A stretch of 64,000 nt of DNA from Rhizobium oryzicola (GTDB lineage Bacteria; Pseudomonadota; Alphaproteobacteria; Rhizobiales; Rhizobiaceae). The position numbers and the translations under genes are program-made. The stretch is taken from positions 1-64,000 of the forward strand of contig NZ_JAUKWQ010000013.1 in the NCBI RefSeq assembly GCF_030504645.1. The letters run 5' to 3'. The notes beneath the pieces are model-generated. The model ran no database searches and was not told the DNA's origin. It saw only the letters and a program-made list of their open reading frames with translations. This document shows, in pieces, positions 1 through 8,359 of this stretch. Within the stretch, counting starts at the first letter, position 1, and the number at the start of each line of letters is the position of its first letter.

Positions 1-116
1 GGGATAATCTGGCGCGCTTCAATCGACGCTCAAAGCGTTTCTCCAAAACTCATGACATGCTGGAGATAACGCTCACACTGTTCTTTAACAGGCACCTCAT
101 CGGGAGTCCTCAGTAA
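1..116 (+). mobile_element. 3' end of a transposase gene, probably IS1 family (truncated by window edge)
   Basis: An open frame enters from the left edge (first full codon at base 3) and stops with TAA at 114-116, giving 37 visible residues. It contains LARFNRRSKRFSKTHDML, a basic stretch with an aromatic-Ser-Lys and a Met-Leu that resembles the C-terminal end of IS1-type (InsB-like) transposases. The catalytic part lies outside the window, so the family call rests on this short tail. The stop is followed directly by a G-rich palindromic stretch that could be the element's right end. It is unlikely to be a host gene because the next gene faces the other way and nothing else is in frame. Confidence 0.5.
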
Positions 117-131
117 ACACTGCCCCTACAA

Positions 132-151
132 GGGGGGGGGGGGGGGGGGGG
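132..151. repeat. Homopolymer run of 20 G
   Basis: An uninterrupted run of 20 G lies between the end of the transposase remnant and the 3' end of lolA. Read on the minus strand it is a C run inside the context TCTC...TTGTAGGGGCAG. That resembles the core of the palindrome at 246-264, as if a short C run there had been expanded. Such a run is prone to slippage in replication and also to assembly error, so its exact length is uncertain. Confidence 0.9.
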
Positions 152-245
152 AGACAAGTGGAAAACGCTCGCTCTAATCTCACCTCGATTACGCGATGAC
201 GCCCTTCAGCCCAATAGAAGGCATTGCATTGCCGCCTCTTTCGTT

Positions 246-290
246 CTCCCCCCTTGTGGGGGAGATGGCGGCAGCCAGAGGGGGAGTCTT
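246..290. repeat. Palindromic extragenic repeat (REP-like)
   Basis: The bases 246-264 form a stem (CTCCCCC / GGGGGAG around TTGT). They are followed by GATGGCGGCAGCCAGAG and a second GGGGGAG. This is the look of the short C/G-rich dispersed palindromes common between genes in Rhizobiales. It sits just downstream of lolA and may also act as a 3'-end structure. Its copy number in the genome cannot be judged from this window. Confidence 0.55.
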
Positions 291-309
291 TCGACAACGG
301 GATTTTCTT

Positions 310-960
310 TTAGAGCTTGTGAATGTCATCGTAGGGGATGGTGAATACCTTATCGTCAAATCGCACGCCTGTCTGGACGTTGTAGATCATGACGGACGTA
401 TCCTTGTTCTGCACGTCGGTGATCGTCCACTGGCGCAGATCATAGGTCTTCGGATCAAACATCATGGTGATGGTGGAATCCCCGAAGATCGTCTTGTTGC
501 CGAGAACGATCGTCGTGAGGTCCGACTCCTCGCGTACCTCGCGCACCATCTGGTTGGAGAGATCGATCTTGTCGGCGAGAAGCAGGCTGAGCGGCGTCTT
601 GGACAAGGGATAGAGATCCCAGGTCTTGAGCTTCAGGTTGCCGATCACGACGTTGCTACCATCCGCAATGACGCGGATCGGCGACGGATCCTCGAAGTTA
701 AAGCGCAGCTTACCCGGTCGCTGGATATAGAACTTGCCGCCAGTTTGTTCACCGCGCGGACCGAACTGTACGAATTCACCCAGCATGGTCTTCACGGACG
801 AAAAGTGGTCGGCGATCTTCTGGGCAGTCGTGGCACCCACAACCCCCTGTGCAAAAGCCGGCATGCCTGTAGCACCTGCCAGGGCGGCGCCGGCCATACC
901 CAGAAGAAGGCTGCGGCGGCCAAGGAGCAGAGCGGAGGTTTCGGTCGCAGGTTTGGTCAT
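310..960 (-). CDS. lolA: LolA-family outer-membrane lipoprotein carrier protein
   Basis: The 216-residue protein is a periplasmic LolA-like carrier that shuttles lipoproteins from LolCDE to the outer membrane. The N-terminus has RRSLLLG followed by a hydrophobic Ala-rich stretch ending in PAFA, a cleavable signal peptide with a twin-arginine flavour. The mature part has the family pattern GKFYIQRPGKLRF (the conserved arginine-bearing beta strand that lines the lipid pocket) and later FDPKTYDLRQWTITD. It begins 61 bases after ftsK on the same strand, so the two are probably co-transcribed; ftsK-lolA is a common order in alphaproteobacteria. The start at 960 gives a sensible signal peptide. The 3' side leads into a repeat-rich region with no canonical terminator. 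Confidence 0.88.
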   Translation of the reverse strand: MTKPATETSALLLGRRSLLLGMAGAALAGATGMPAFAQGVVGATTAQKIADHFSSVKTMLGEFVQFGPRGEQTGGKFYIQRPGKLRFNFEDPSPIRVIADGSNVVIGNLKLKTWDLYPLSKTPLSLLLADKIDLSNQMVREVREESDLTTIVLGNKTIFGDSTITMMFDPKTYDLRQWTITDVQNKDTSVMIYNVQTGVRFDDKVFTIPYDDIHKL

Positions 961-1021
961 GGGTGTTTACTCCTTCTTCTCTCTTATTGTGCGGCCAAAG
1001 GCGGCGGCTTCGTGACCAAGG

Positions 1022-3700
1022 TTATCGCTCAAGGATATCGGATTCGGTCGGCACCAGGATTTCGCGTTTGCCCGCATGGTTGGCGGGTCCGACAATGCCT
1101 TCTTTCTCCATCCGCTCGATCAGCGAAGCGGCACGGTTATAGCCAATGCCCATTCTGCGCTGGATATAGGAGGTCGATGCCTTGCCGTCACGCAGGATAA
1201 TCGCCACCGCCTGATCGTAAGGGTCATCGGAGCCGGAAAGATTGGCGGTACCTGCAGGACCGTCGCCATCGCCGTCTTCATCATCATCGGCAGTGATCGC
1301 ATCCAGATAATCCGGCGCGCCCTGGCTCTTGAGATAAGAGACGATGTCTTCCACTTCGCCATCGGAAACAAAGGGACCGTGAACGCGCTGAATGCGTCCG
1401 CCGCCTGCCATATAAAGCATGTCGCCCATGCCGAGCAGCTGTTCGGCACCCTGCTCGCCAAGGATCGTGCGGCTGTCGATCTTGGATGTTACCTGGAAGG
1501 AAATGCGGGTGGGGAAGTTCGCCTTGATCGTGCCGGTGATGACATCGACCGAGGGGCGCTGCGTTGCCATGATGACGTGAATGCCGGCGGCACGCGCCAT
1601 CTGCGCGAGGCGCTGCACGGCCCCTTCGATATCCTTGCCGGCCACCATCATCAGGTCGGCCATTTCGTCGATGATCACGACGATATAGGGCATGGGCTTC
1701 AGGTCGAACTCTTCCGTCTCATACATGGCCTCGCCGGTGCGGCGGTCAAAGCCCGTCTGTACGGTGCGCGTCAGCACTTCGCCCTTGGCGAGCGCCTGCT
1801 CGACGCGGGTGTTGAAGCCATCAATGTTACGCACGCCGATCTTCGACATCTTCTTGTAGCGTTCTTCCATCTCACGAACGGTCCACTTCAGCGCCACAAC
1901 CGCCTTTTTGGGGTCGGTGACGACGGGGGACAGGAGATGGGGAATGCCATCATAGACGGAAAGTTCCAGCATCTTCGGATCGATCATGATCAGGCGGCAC
2001 TGCTCCGGCGTCATACGGTAGAGCAGCGACAGGATCATGGTGTTGATCGCGACAGATTTACCAGAGCCGGTGGTACCGGCCACCAGCAGATGCGGCATCT
2101 TGGCAAGGTCGGCAATCACAGGCTCGCCGCCGATCGTTTTTCCGAGCGCCATGGCAAGCTTTGCCTTGCTGCTGTCGAAATCCCGGCTGCCGATCAGCTC
2201 GCGCAGGAAGACCGTTTCGCGGCTCTGGTTCGGCAATTCGATGCCGATGGCATTGCGGCCGGGTACAACGGCGACGCGGGCAGCGATCGCACTCATCGAG
2301 CGAGCAATATCATCCGCGAGACCGATGACGCGAGAGGACTTAATGCCAGGAGCAGGCTCCAGCTCGTAGAGCGTCACGACCGGGCCGGGGCGCACATGGA
2401 TGATCTCACCACGCACGCCGAAATCCTCCAGCACACCTTCAAGCATGCGGGCATTCTGTTCCAGCGCTTCGGCCGAAAGGGTAGCGTCCTTCACCACATT
2501 GCGAGGCTCAGCCAGAAGGTGAACCGAGGGAAGCTGGAAACCTTCCGGATCGATCAGCGAGCCCTGTGCTTCACGCGCCACCCGCGCACCGGGGCGCGGT
2601 GCCGCAGCCGGTGCCGAAATGCGCGCCGAGGTGCGTGGACCACCCTGTTGCAGGGAGCGAAGCCCCATGTCGAACGGCGGTTCATCGTCATCATCGGCCA
2701 AGATACCGGCAGGGCGCGGATGTGAAGGCAGATCTTCATCATCTTCGTCCTCGTGGACGGCGGCCTTCGGAGACAGGCGGCGGCGCGCCGCCATTAGATC
2801 CGACACCGACCCATCCATCGACGGTTCCGCGCGGGACGCCGGGCGCTCCTTGGCGCGCACCGGTTCGTTCAGCGTGCCGAATTCATCCTCGTTGAAATCA
2901 TAAGGCTCATTATAGCCGGTCTCGGCCCTTGGGCGCGGCTTGATGCGCAACAGGCGGCGGAACCGCGCCTGGGTGATGTACCAGTAGTGCGCAAGTGCAC
3001 CGAAGGCATGGAAGGCAAAGAAGCTGCGGTCCTCGTCTTCCTCCTGGAGATCACGAGCCGAAACAGCGCGCCGCACGGGGCGATCGTCATCGTCCTCGTC
3101 TTCCTCCTCGTCCTCATCGATTTCCTGCTGCCCGAGGAGCCCTGCGGCAAACAGCAGAAAGCCTGCCGTCGGAATGGCAAAGATGACGCCGAGAACGGTA
3201 GCGAGAATGCCTGTTGGATAGGTACCCACAAAAAGCGCGGGAAAGCGCAACAGCATGTCACCGATGACACCGCCAATGCCATTCGGAATGGGCCATGTAT
3301 GCGGTGCCGGGAAGCAGCCGAGCGTGGCGGAGCCCAACAGCAGCCCCACACCGAGCGATGCGATGCGGGCAGGAATTCGCCCTATGCGGCGGCCGACGAT
3401 CAGCGCCAGCGACCAGGACAGGACCGGCAAAAGCGCGATAACGCTGGCCAGCCCGAAGAACTGCATCATGATGTCTGCAAAGACGGCGCCGGGAAACCCG
3501 AGCAGGTTCGTCGCCGCGTGATCCGTCGCATAAGAGAAACTCGGATCCGAGACATTCCAAGTGGCCAATGCGGCAACGGCAAGCGCCAGCGCCAGGAATA
3601 TCCCGAAGCCAAACATCGCCAGCACCTGCCGAACGACGAAGGCCGTCAGCGCTTGGCGTGTGGAGTGCTGCGCCATAGCGGCCGAGGTGCTTCTGCCCAT
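1022..3700 (-). CDS. ftsK: DNA translocase FtsK
   Basis: This 892-residue protein is a septum-located ATPase that pumps chromosome dimers to XerCD at dif. The first ~190 residues carry several hydrophobic membrane segments (the FtsK_4TM region). A long acidic and Arg-rich linker follows, with strings of D/E near residues 195-205 and 315-345. The motor begins near residue 420, with Walker A GTTGSGKS near residue 540 and Walker B VVIIDEMADL. The C-terminal winged-helix gamma domain (YIQRRMGIGYNRAASLIERM) would read KOPS sites. The length is normal. A second in-frame Met 8 codons in (MAQHSTRQ) is an alternative start, and neither has a strong Shine-Dalgarno. Confidence 0.96.
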   Translation of the reverse strand: MGRSTSAAMAQHSTRQALTAFVVRQVLAMFGFGIFLALALAVAALATWNVSDPSFSYATDHAATNLLGFPGAVFADIMMQFFGLASVIALLPVLSWSLALIVGRRIGRIPARIASLGVGLLLGSATLGCFPAPHTWPIPNGIGGVIGDMLLRFPALFVGTYPTGILATVLGVIFAIPTAGFLLFAAGLLGQQEIDEDEEEDEDDDDRPVRRAVSARDLQEEDEDRSFFAFHAFGALAHYWYITQARFRRLLRIKPRPRAETGYNEPYDFNEDEFGTLNEPVRAKERPASRAEPSMDGSVSDLMAARRRLSPKAAVHEDEDDEDLPSHPRPAGILADDDDEPPFDMGLRSLQQGGPRTSARISAPAAAPRPGARVAREAQGSLIDPEGFQLPSVHLLAEPRNVVKDATLSAEALEQNARMLEGVLEDFGVRGEIIHVRPGPVVTLYELEPAPGIKSSRVIGLADDIARSMSAIAARVAVVPGRNAIGIELPNQSRETVFLRELIGSRDFDSSKAKLAMALGKTIGGEPVIADLAKMPHLLVAGTTGSGKSVAINTMILSLLYRMTPEQCRLIMIDPKMLELSVYDGIPHLLSPVVTDPKKAVVALKWTVREMEERYKKMSKIGVRNIDGFNTRVEQALAKGEVLTRTVQTGFDRRTGEAMYETEEFDLKPMPYIVVIIDEMADLMMVAGKDIEGAVQRLAQMARAAGIHVIMATQRPSVDVITGTIKANFPTRISFQVTSKIDSRTILGEQGAEQLLGMGDMLYMAGGGRIQRVHGPFVSDGEVEDIVSYLKSQGAPDYLDAITADDDEDGDGDGPAGTANLSGSDDPYDQAVAIILRDGKASTSYIQRRMGIGYNRAASLIERMEKEGIVGPANHAGKREILVPTESDILER

Positions 3701-3845
3701 GATACAATCAGCCCGAACTTAAGTTGACGCCAGGGCAAGCGTATCCGCGGCATGTGCCGCAAATTGCGCCCATCTATCCCAACGCTAGCGAAGTTTGGTT
3801 AACGCGACTTTAACCACCCGCGGCAGGCACTCGTTTACCAATATG

Positions 3846-3869
3846 AAAAACCCGGCACGAAGGCCGGGT
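3846..3869 (-). terminator. Rho-independent terminator of glnK-amtB
   Basis: On the minus strand the transcript forms ACCCGGC-CTTCG-TGCCGGGT followed at once by TTTTT, with a 7-bp GC-rich stem. It lies about 70 bases after the amtB stop and before ftsK. A separate perfect 10-bp hairpin at 3902-3928 lies between amtB and this terminator but has no U run. Confidence 0.85.
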
Positions 3870-3940
3870 AAAAGGAGGCGGTGTCGAATTTCGTCTTTTG
3901 AGAAGATGGCGCCTGTGACGCCATCTTCCGATTTGCAGGC

Positions 3941-5365
3941 TTAGGAGTGGTAAGCAGCTTCGCCGTGAGACGACAGGTCGAGACCTTCGCGCTCAGCTTC
4001 AACCGGCACACGCAGACCGAAGATAACATCCACGATCTTGTAAAGGATCGCCGAACCGATGCCGGACCACAGCAGGGTCACGACCACGCCCTTGAACTGC
4101 GCCCAGACCTGCGTAGCGGTGCCACCGTAAGTCGCTGCGAAGTCGGCCGTGGAGTAGTCGACAATGCCGGCGCCGCCGAGGGCCGGGTTGACGAAGACGC
4201 CCGTCAGGATCGCGCCGAGAATACCGCCAACGCAGTGGACGCCAAACACGTCAGCCGTATCGTCATAGCCGAACTTGTTCTTTACCGTGGAGACAAAGAA
4301 GTAGCAGATCGGGGAAACGATCAGGCCCATAACGAGGCCGCCCATCGGTCCAACATAGCCGGCAGCCGGCGTGATGACGACGAGACCGGCCACAGCACCG
4401 GAGGCAGCACCCAGCATGGAGGACTTGCCGCGAGCGAAGGTTTCAACCAGCGACCAGGAGACGATCGCAGCCGCAGTGGCGACGAAGGTATTCATCATGG
4501 CAAGGGCGGCGCCACCGTTCGACTCGAGGTTCGAACCGGCGTTGAAGCCGAACCAGCCAACCCACAGCAGGGATGCGCCGACCATGGTAAGCGTCATCGA
4601 GTGCGGGGCCATCATGTCCTTGCCGTAGCCGGTGCGCTTGCCGATCATGATGGCACCAACCAGGCCTGCGATACCAGCATTGATATGAACGACAGTGCCA
4701 CCGGCGAAATCGATCGCGCCGAAGCCGAAGATCAGACCACCCGGATCAGCATAGGCGCTCGGGCCACCCCAGAACCAGACCATGTGCGCGATCGGGAAGT
4801 AGATAAAGGTGAGCCAAAGGACCACGAAGAGGATGACCGCGGAGAACTTTACGCGCTCTGCAAAAGCGCCCACGATCAGGCCGGGGGTAATGGCAGCAAA
4901 GGTCATCTGGAAGGCAACGTAGACCAGTTCCGGAATGACCACGCCCTTGCTGAAGGTTTCAACCGTGGACGCCGGCGTCACGCCTGCGAGGAACATCTTG
5001 GAGAGACCGCCGACGAACGGGTTGAGCCCGCCACCAGCCGTGAACGAAAGCGAATAGCCATAGACAACCCAGAGGATCATGGCGACAGCCGCGATCATCA
5101 TGACCTGCATGCAGACGGACAGCATGTTCTTGGCGCGCACGAGGCCGCCGTAGAACAGGGCAAGACCCGGAACGGTCATCATCAGAACCAGTGCCGACGA
5201 AATCAGCATCCAGCTGGTATCGCCCTTATCCGGAACCGGAACCTTGGCAGCGGCGGCGGCGGCAGCCGGAGCGGCGTCCTGCGCAAAAGCGATCGCCGGG
5301 GCCAACAAGGCCGCGGACGCGACGCCAAGCCGCGCGACGTTGGATGTGAACTTGGAAAACGACAT
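3941..5365 (-). CDS. amtB: Ammonium transporter AmtB
   Basis: This 474-residue inner-membrane ammonium channel works with the PII protein GlnK. The N-terminus has an Ala-rich signal segment ending around AIAFAQD, then an acidic/Ala linker, then eleven hydrophobic helices. Family signatures visible are LALFYGGLVRAKN, GGTVVHINAG (His-lined pore region) and VDVIFGLRVPVE at the C-terminal regulatory tail that meets GlnK. The open frame extends upstream into glnK. The start chosen at 5365 (MSFSKFTSN) has a strong AGGGGAG site 8-10 bases upstream and leaves a 28-base gap after glnK, the usual rhizobial arrangement. The two genes should share the promoter upstream of glnK and the terminator at 3846-3869. 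Confidence 0.96.
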   Translation of the reverse strand: MSFSKFTSNVARLGVASAALLAPAIAFAQDAAPAAAAAAAKVPVPDKGDTSWMLISSALVLMMTVPGLALFYGGLVRAKNMLSVCMQVMMIAAVAMILWVVYGYSLSFTAGGGLNPFVGGLSKMFLAGVTPASTVETFSKGVVIPELVYVAFQMTFAAITPGLIVGAFAERVKFSAVILFVVLWLTFIYFPIAHMVWFWGGPSAYADPGGLIFGFGAIDFAGGTVVHINAGIAGLVGAIMIGKRTGYGKDMMAPHSMTLTMVGASLLWVGWFGFNAGSNLESNGGAALAMMNTFVATAAAIVSWSLVETFARGKSSMLGAASGAVAGLVVITPAAGYVGPMGGLVMGLIVSPICYFFVSTVKNKFGYDDTADVFGVHCVGGILGAILTGVFVNPALGGAGIVDYSTADFAATYGGTATQVWAQFKGVVVTLLWSGIGSAILYKIVDVIFGLRVPVEAEREGLDLSSHGEAAYHS

Positions 5366-5393
5366 ATGAATGAACTCCCCTCGACGACCAGTC

Positions 5394-5732
5394 TTACAAG
5401 GCTTCGCTGTTGGTTTCGCCGGTACGGATGCGCACGGCCTGCTCGATCGAATAGACGAAGATCTTGCCGTCCCCGATCTGACCCGTCTTCGCTGCAGAGG
5501 CGATGGCTTCAACAGCCTTTTCGACCATGTCGGAAGCAACCGCGATTTCGATCTTCAGCTTGGGCAGGAAGCTGACGGCATATTCCGTGCCACGATAGAT
5601 TTCGGTATGCCCCTTCTGGCGCCCGTAACCCTTCACTTCGGTTACGGTCAGGCCCTGAATGCCGACAGCCGTGAGAGCTTCGCGCACCTCATCGAGCTTG
5701 AATGGCTTGATAATGGCCATCACGATTTTCAT
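5394..5732 (-). CDS. glnK: Nitrogen regulatory protein PII (GlnK)
   Basis: The 112-residue trimeric signal protein binds 2-oxoglutarate and ATP/ADP, is uridylylated by GlnD, and plugs AmtB when nitrogen is plentiful. The sequence starts MKIVMAIIKPFKLDEVREAL and shows the T-loop with the modifiable tyrosine in EIYRGTEYAVSF. It also has the B-loop/C-loop region KTGQIGDGKIFVY. A Met four codons upstream exists, but the family starts at MKIV, and AAAGGATGGG lies in front of it. It is first in an operon with amtB. A sigma-54-like promoter lies about 90 bases upstream, which fits NtrC control under nitrogen limitation. Confidence 0.95.
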   Translation of the reverse strand: MKIVMAIIKPFKLDEVREALTAVGIQGLTVTEVKGYGRQKGHTEIYRGTEYAVSFLPKLKIEIAVASDMVEKAVEAIASAAKTGQIGDGKIFVYSIEQAVRIRTGETNSEAL

Positions 5733-5818
5733 GTGGTTTCCCATCCTTTGCTACATCGGCGAAACGCCGAACTCTCCTGGCCGCTGGCACCGCACCGAGC
5801 AGCGACTGCCATCTACCA

Positions 5819-5834
5819 TTCAAGGCCCGTGCCA
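5819..5834 (-). promoter_or_regulatory. Sigma-54-type promoter for glnK-amtB
   Basis: Reading the minus strand from 5834 gives TGGCACGGGCCTTGAA. This matches the sigma-54 consensus TGGCACG-N4-TTGC except that the -12 dinucleotide is GA instead of GC. The spacing between the -24 GG and the -12 G is correct. The predicted transcript start would leave a leader of roughly 75 bases before glnK. glnK-amtB is a classic NtrC/sigma-54 target. No convincing NtrC dyad was found upstream. Confidence 0.5.
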
Positions 5835-5900
5835 GTTTGATGGGCGGAAATAAGTTATTGAAATATAAAGGTTATGATGAAGCGCTTAGTTTGAAATGCA

Positions 5901-5928
5901 ATTGAGCGCCTTTTAGGCGCTCAATTTT
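5901..5928. terminator. Hairpin terminator downstream of tesB
   Basis: ATTGAGCGCC (5901-5910) pairs perfectly with GGCGCTCAAT (5916-5925) around a 5-base loop. On the plus strand it is followed by four T. On the minus strand, the direction of tesB, it is followed by a weaker T-rich stretch (TGCATTTC). It lies about 30 bases after the tesB stop and most likely separates tesB from glnK. Confidence 0.6.
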
Positions 5929-5953
5929 CGTGCAATTTATTTTTTTTGCACAA

Positions 5954-6841
5954 TCATTGTTCAGTTGCTCGTTTGCGAATCAAGCCTTCTTGCGCAACAG
6001 ATGCAATCAGCATACCACAGCGTGTATAAAGACCGCCACGCGTCATACCGCGCGCACCGGAAGCGCTGGGACTGTCCTGCGTGTACAAAAGCCAGTCATC
6101 CAGGGCGCAAGGACGGTGAAACCACATGGCGTGGTCGATACTGGCCGCCTGGATCTCCGGATTGAAGATAGTCGTGCCATGCGCATAAAGGGATGTATCA
6201 AGAAGCGTCATGTCCGAAAGATAGGCAAGTGCTGCTGCCTGGTAATGGCGGTCATCGGGCACGGCTCCGGTCATGCGAACCCAGATCTTCTGTTCCGGCT
6301 TCAGCTTCTCATTTGAGACATAGTGCACGAGCGAGAGTGGGCGTATTTCTACCGGACGCTTCTGACCCCAATAGCGCTTTACCATCTCAGGCGCCTGCGC
6401 CAGGAACATGGCCTGAAATTCCTCCTCGGACATAAGTTCCTCGGGCTGACGCACCGGTGGCATATCGGTCTGATGGTCGAAACCCGGCTCCTCGACATGG
6501 AACGAGGCGGACATGGCGAAGATCGCCCGACCGTGCTGAATGGCCGTGACGCGACGTGTGGAAAAACTAGAACCATCCCGCAACCGCTCGACGTCGTAGA
6601 TGATCGGGACCTTCGGGTCGCCAGGCAACATGAAATAGGCGTGCAGCGAGTGTACGAAACGGTCGCTATCCGTCGTGCGCTGGGCTGCCATCAGCGACTG
6701 CGCAATGACCTGTCCACCAAACACGCGCTGCCAGCCGATCTGCGGACTCATGCCGCGAAACAGGTTCTCCTCCAGCCGCTCGAGATCGAGCGTGACAAGC
6801 AGTTGATCCATGGCGGACAATGTGTCGGAAGGATGCGGCAT
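5954..6841 (-). CDS. tesB: Acyl-CoA thioesterase II (TesB)
   Basis: The 295-residue protein hydrolyses medium- and long-chain acyl-CoAs to free fatty acid and CoA through a double hot-dog fold. Visible family features are GRVFGGQV-like FGGQVIAQSL near residue 45, FSTRRVTAIQHGRAIFAMSASFH in the first half, and the second hot-dog with SDMTLLDTSL and HAMWFHRP containing the conserved Asp and His. The C-terminus GARGMTRGGLYTRCGMLIASVAQEGLIR is highly characteristic. The open frame extends 12 codons further upstream, but MPHPSDTLSAMDQLL is the usual beginning. It is divergent from the ubiH-type gene, with 83 bases between start codons. Confidence 0.94.
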   Translation of the reverse strand: MPHPSDTLSAMDQLLVTLDLERLEENLFRGMSPQIGWQRVFGGQVIAQSLMAAQRTTDSDRFVHSLHAYFMLPGDPKVPIIYDVERLRDGSSFSTRRVTAIQHGRAIFAMSASFHVEEPGFDHQTDMPPVRQPEELMSEEEFQAMFLAQAPEMVKRYWGQKRPVEIRPLSLVHYVSNEKLKPEQKIWVRMTGAVPDDRHYQAAALAYLSDMTLLDTSLYAHGTTIFNPEIQAASIDHAMWFHRPCALDDWLLYTQDSPSASGARGMTRGGLYTRCGMLIASVAQEGLIRKRATEQ

Positions 6842-6924
6842 TTTTAACAGGCCCTGACGGTAGGAAGCGCAAGTCACTTGCTCTATATGTCTGGCAGTTC
6901 AATCTCAAGTACAGGAGCGTTGCG

Positions 6925-8139
6925 ATGCTGGACATGCTGATCGTCGGAGGCGGATATGTGGGCCTCGCGGTGGCGGTCGCGACCAAGCAGGCCGCGCCCC
7001 ATTTGGCCGTTGAAGTGATCGAAGCCGCACCAGAAGGTGTTTGGCAGAAAGATGAACGCGCATCCGCCATCATCGCCGCTGCCACCAAGATGCTGGACGT
7101 ATTCGGCGTCTGGGGCGAGATCGAGCCGGACGCACAGCCGATCACCCGCATGATCGTCACCGATTCGCGTACCTCCGATCCAGTACGCCCCGTCTTCCTG
7201 ACCTTTGACGGCGACGTCGAGCCGGGCCGACCCTTTGCGCACATGATTCCCAACCTCGCGATCGTTCGCGCCCTGCGTGGGGCCTGCGAGCGCCTGGGTA
7301 TCAACATTCGCCATGGCGCGGCGGCGACCGCTTTTGAAGCAGGTCCCTCCAGTGCGACGCTGACACTTGCAGATGGATCGGAAATCAAGACGAAACTGGT
7401 CGTCGCTTGCGACGGCGTTCGTTCAAAACTACGGGACATGGCGGGCATCCGTACCGTGCGCTGGGATTACGGCCAGTCGGGCATCGTGACGACGGTGGAG
7501 CACGAGCGTCCGCATGAAGGCTGCGCGGAAGAGCATTTCCTGCCCTCCGGCCCCTTTGCCATCCTGCCGCTGACAGGCAACCGCTCTTCCCTGGTGTGGA
7601 CGGAACGCACTGCGGATGCAGATCGCCTCGTGGCTTCCGATGACCTGATTTTCGAAGAGGAATTGCAGCGCCGCTTCGGCCACAAGCTTGGCGCACTGAC
7701 GGTAGTGGGTGGCCGCAAGGCTTTTCCTCTGGGGCTGACGCTTTCCCGCTCCTTCATCGCGCCACGCCTTGCACTTGCGGGCGACGCCGCGCATGGCATC
7801 CACCCCATTTCCGGCCAGGGCCTGAACCTAGGCTTCAAGGACGTGGCAGCTCTTGCCGAAACCATCGTTGAGGCGGACCGCCTGGGTCTGGACATCGGCG
7901 CGGTCAATGTTCTGGAGCGCTACCAGACCTGGCGGCGCTTCGACACCTTCCGCATGGGTGTCACGACAGATGTTCTGAACCGCCTCTTCTCGAACGATAT
8001 CGAGCCGGTGCGCATTGCGCGCGATCTCGGTTTGGGCATCGTCGAGCGTCTGCCGAAACTGAAGTCCTACTTCATCGGCGAGGCGGCCGGAACCAAGGTG
8101 AAGGATTCGCCGCGTCTACTGGCAGGCGAGCAGATCTGA
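6925..8139 (+). CDS. UbiH/UbiF/COQ6-family FAD-dependent hydroxylase
   Basis: This 404-residue aromatic-ring hydroxylase is of the family that hydroxylates ubiquinone precursors at the membrane. It has the N-terminal FAD dinucleotide fold IVGGGYVGLAVAV and the mid-protein DG motif VACDGVRSKLRDMAGI. The second FAD motif is LALAGDAAHGIHPISGQGLN with the GD signature. The start at 6925 is supported by AGGAG seven bases upstream; longer frames to 6820 overlap tesB and are not needed. Family members attack different ring positions (C1, C5 or C6 of the quinone ring), so the exact step is not assigned. It stands alone and is convergent with the Trm112 gene. Confidence 0.9.
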   Translation: MLDMLIVGGGYVGLAVAVATKQAAPHLAVEVIEAAPEGVWQKDERASAIIAAATKMLDVFGVWGEIEPDAQPITRMIVTDSRTSDPVRPVFLTFDGDVEPGRPFAHMIPNLAIVRALRGACERLGINIRHGAAATAFEAGPSSATLTLADGSEIKTKLVVACDGVRSKLRDMAGIRTVRWDYGQSGIVTTVEHERPHEGCAEEHFLPSGPFAILPLTGNRSSLVWTERTADADRLVASDDLIFEEELQRRFGHKLGALTVVGGRKAFPLGLTLSRSFIAPRLALAGDAAHGIHPISGQGLNLGFKDVAALAETIVEADRLGLDIGAVNVLERYQTWRRFDTFRMGVTTDVLNRLFSNDIEPVRIARDLGLGIVERLPKLKSYFIGEAAGTKVKDSPRLLAGEQI

Positions 8140-8161
8140 CGGCCGCAGGCTATGCAGCCAC

Positions 8162-8350
8162 TCAGTTCTCGATCTTGCGGGCTTCCGAAACAAGCATGAT
8201 CGGGATGCCGTCGCGGATGGGATAGGCCAGCCGCGCAGCCTCTGAGATCAGCTCGTTGTTCTGCCGGTCATAGGTCAAACGCGTCTTGCCCAGCGGGCAG
8301 ACGAGAAGATCGAGAAGCTTGGGATCCACCTTGCTGAGTTTCTCGTCCAT
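8162..8350 (-). CDS. Trm112-family protein (UPF0434)
   Basis: A 62-residue small protein of the Trm112/YcaR type. Members in eukaryotes and archaea activate methyltransferases; the bacterial role is not well defined. The sequence KLLDLLVCPLGKTRL shows the single CP of the N-terminal half, and AYPIRDGIPIML is the characteristic C-terminal strand. It starts 9 bases after the LON-domain gene and is last in an apparent CnoX - LON domain - Trm112 run, an arrangement frequent in Rhizobiales. Confidence 0.9.
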   Translation of the reverse strand: MDEKLSKVDPKLLDLLVCPLGKTRLTYDRQNNELISEAARLAYPIRDGIPIMLVSEARKIEN

Positions 8351-8359
8351 GCCAACAGC

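Noticed and set aside
97..297. A 66-codon minus-strand frame through the G run
   Set aside because: It contains a homopolymer-encoded proline run and repeat DNA, with no ribosome-binding site.
1076..2725. A 549-codon open frame antisense to ftsK
   Set aside because: It is the shadow of the conserved FtsK motor region; its residues show no protein-like composition and no start context.
3902..3928. Perfect 10-bp hairpin after amtB as a terminator
   Set aside because: No U run follows on the minus strand; the hairpin at 3846-3869 is the better terminator. It may still stabilise the mRNA end.
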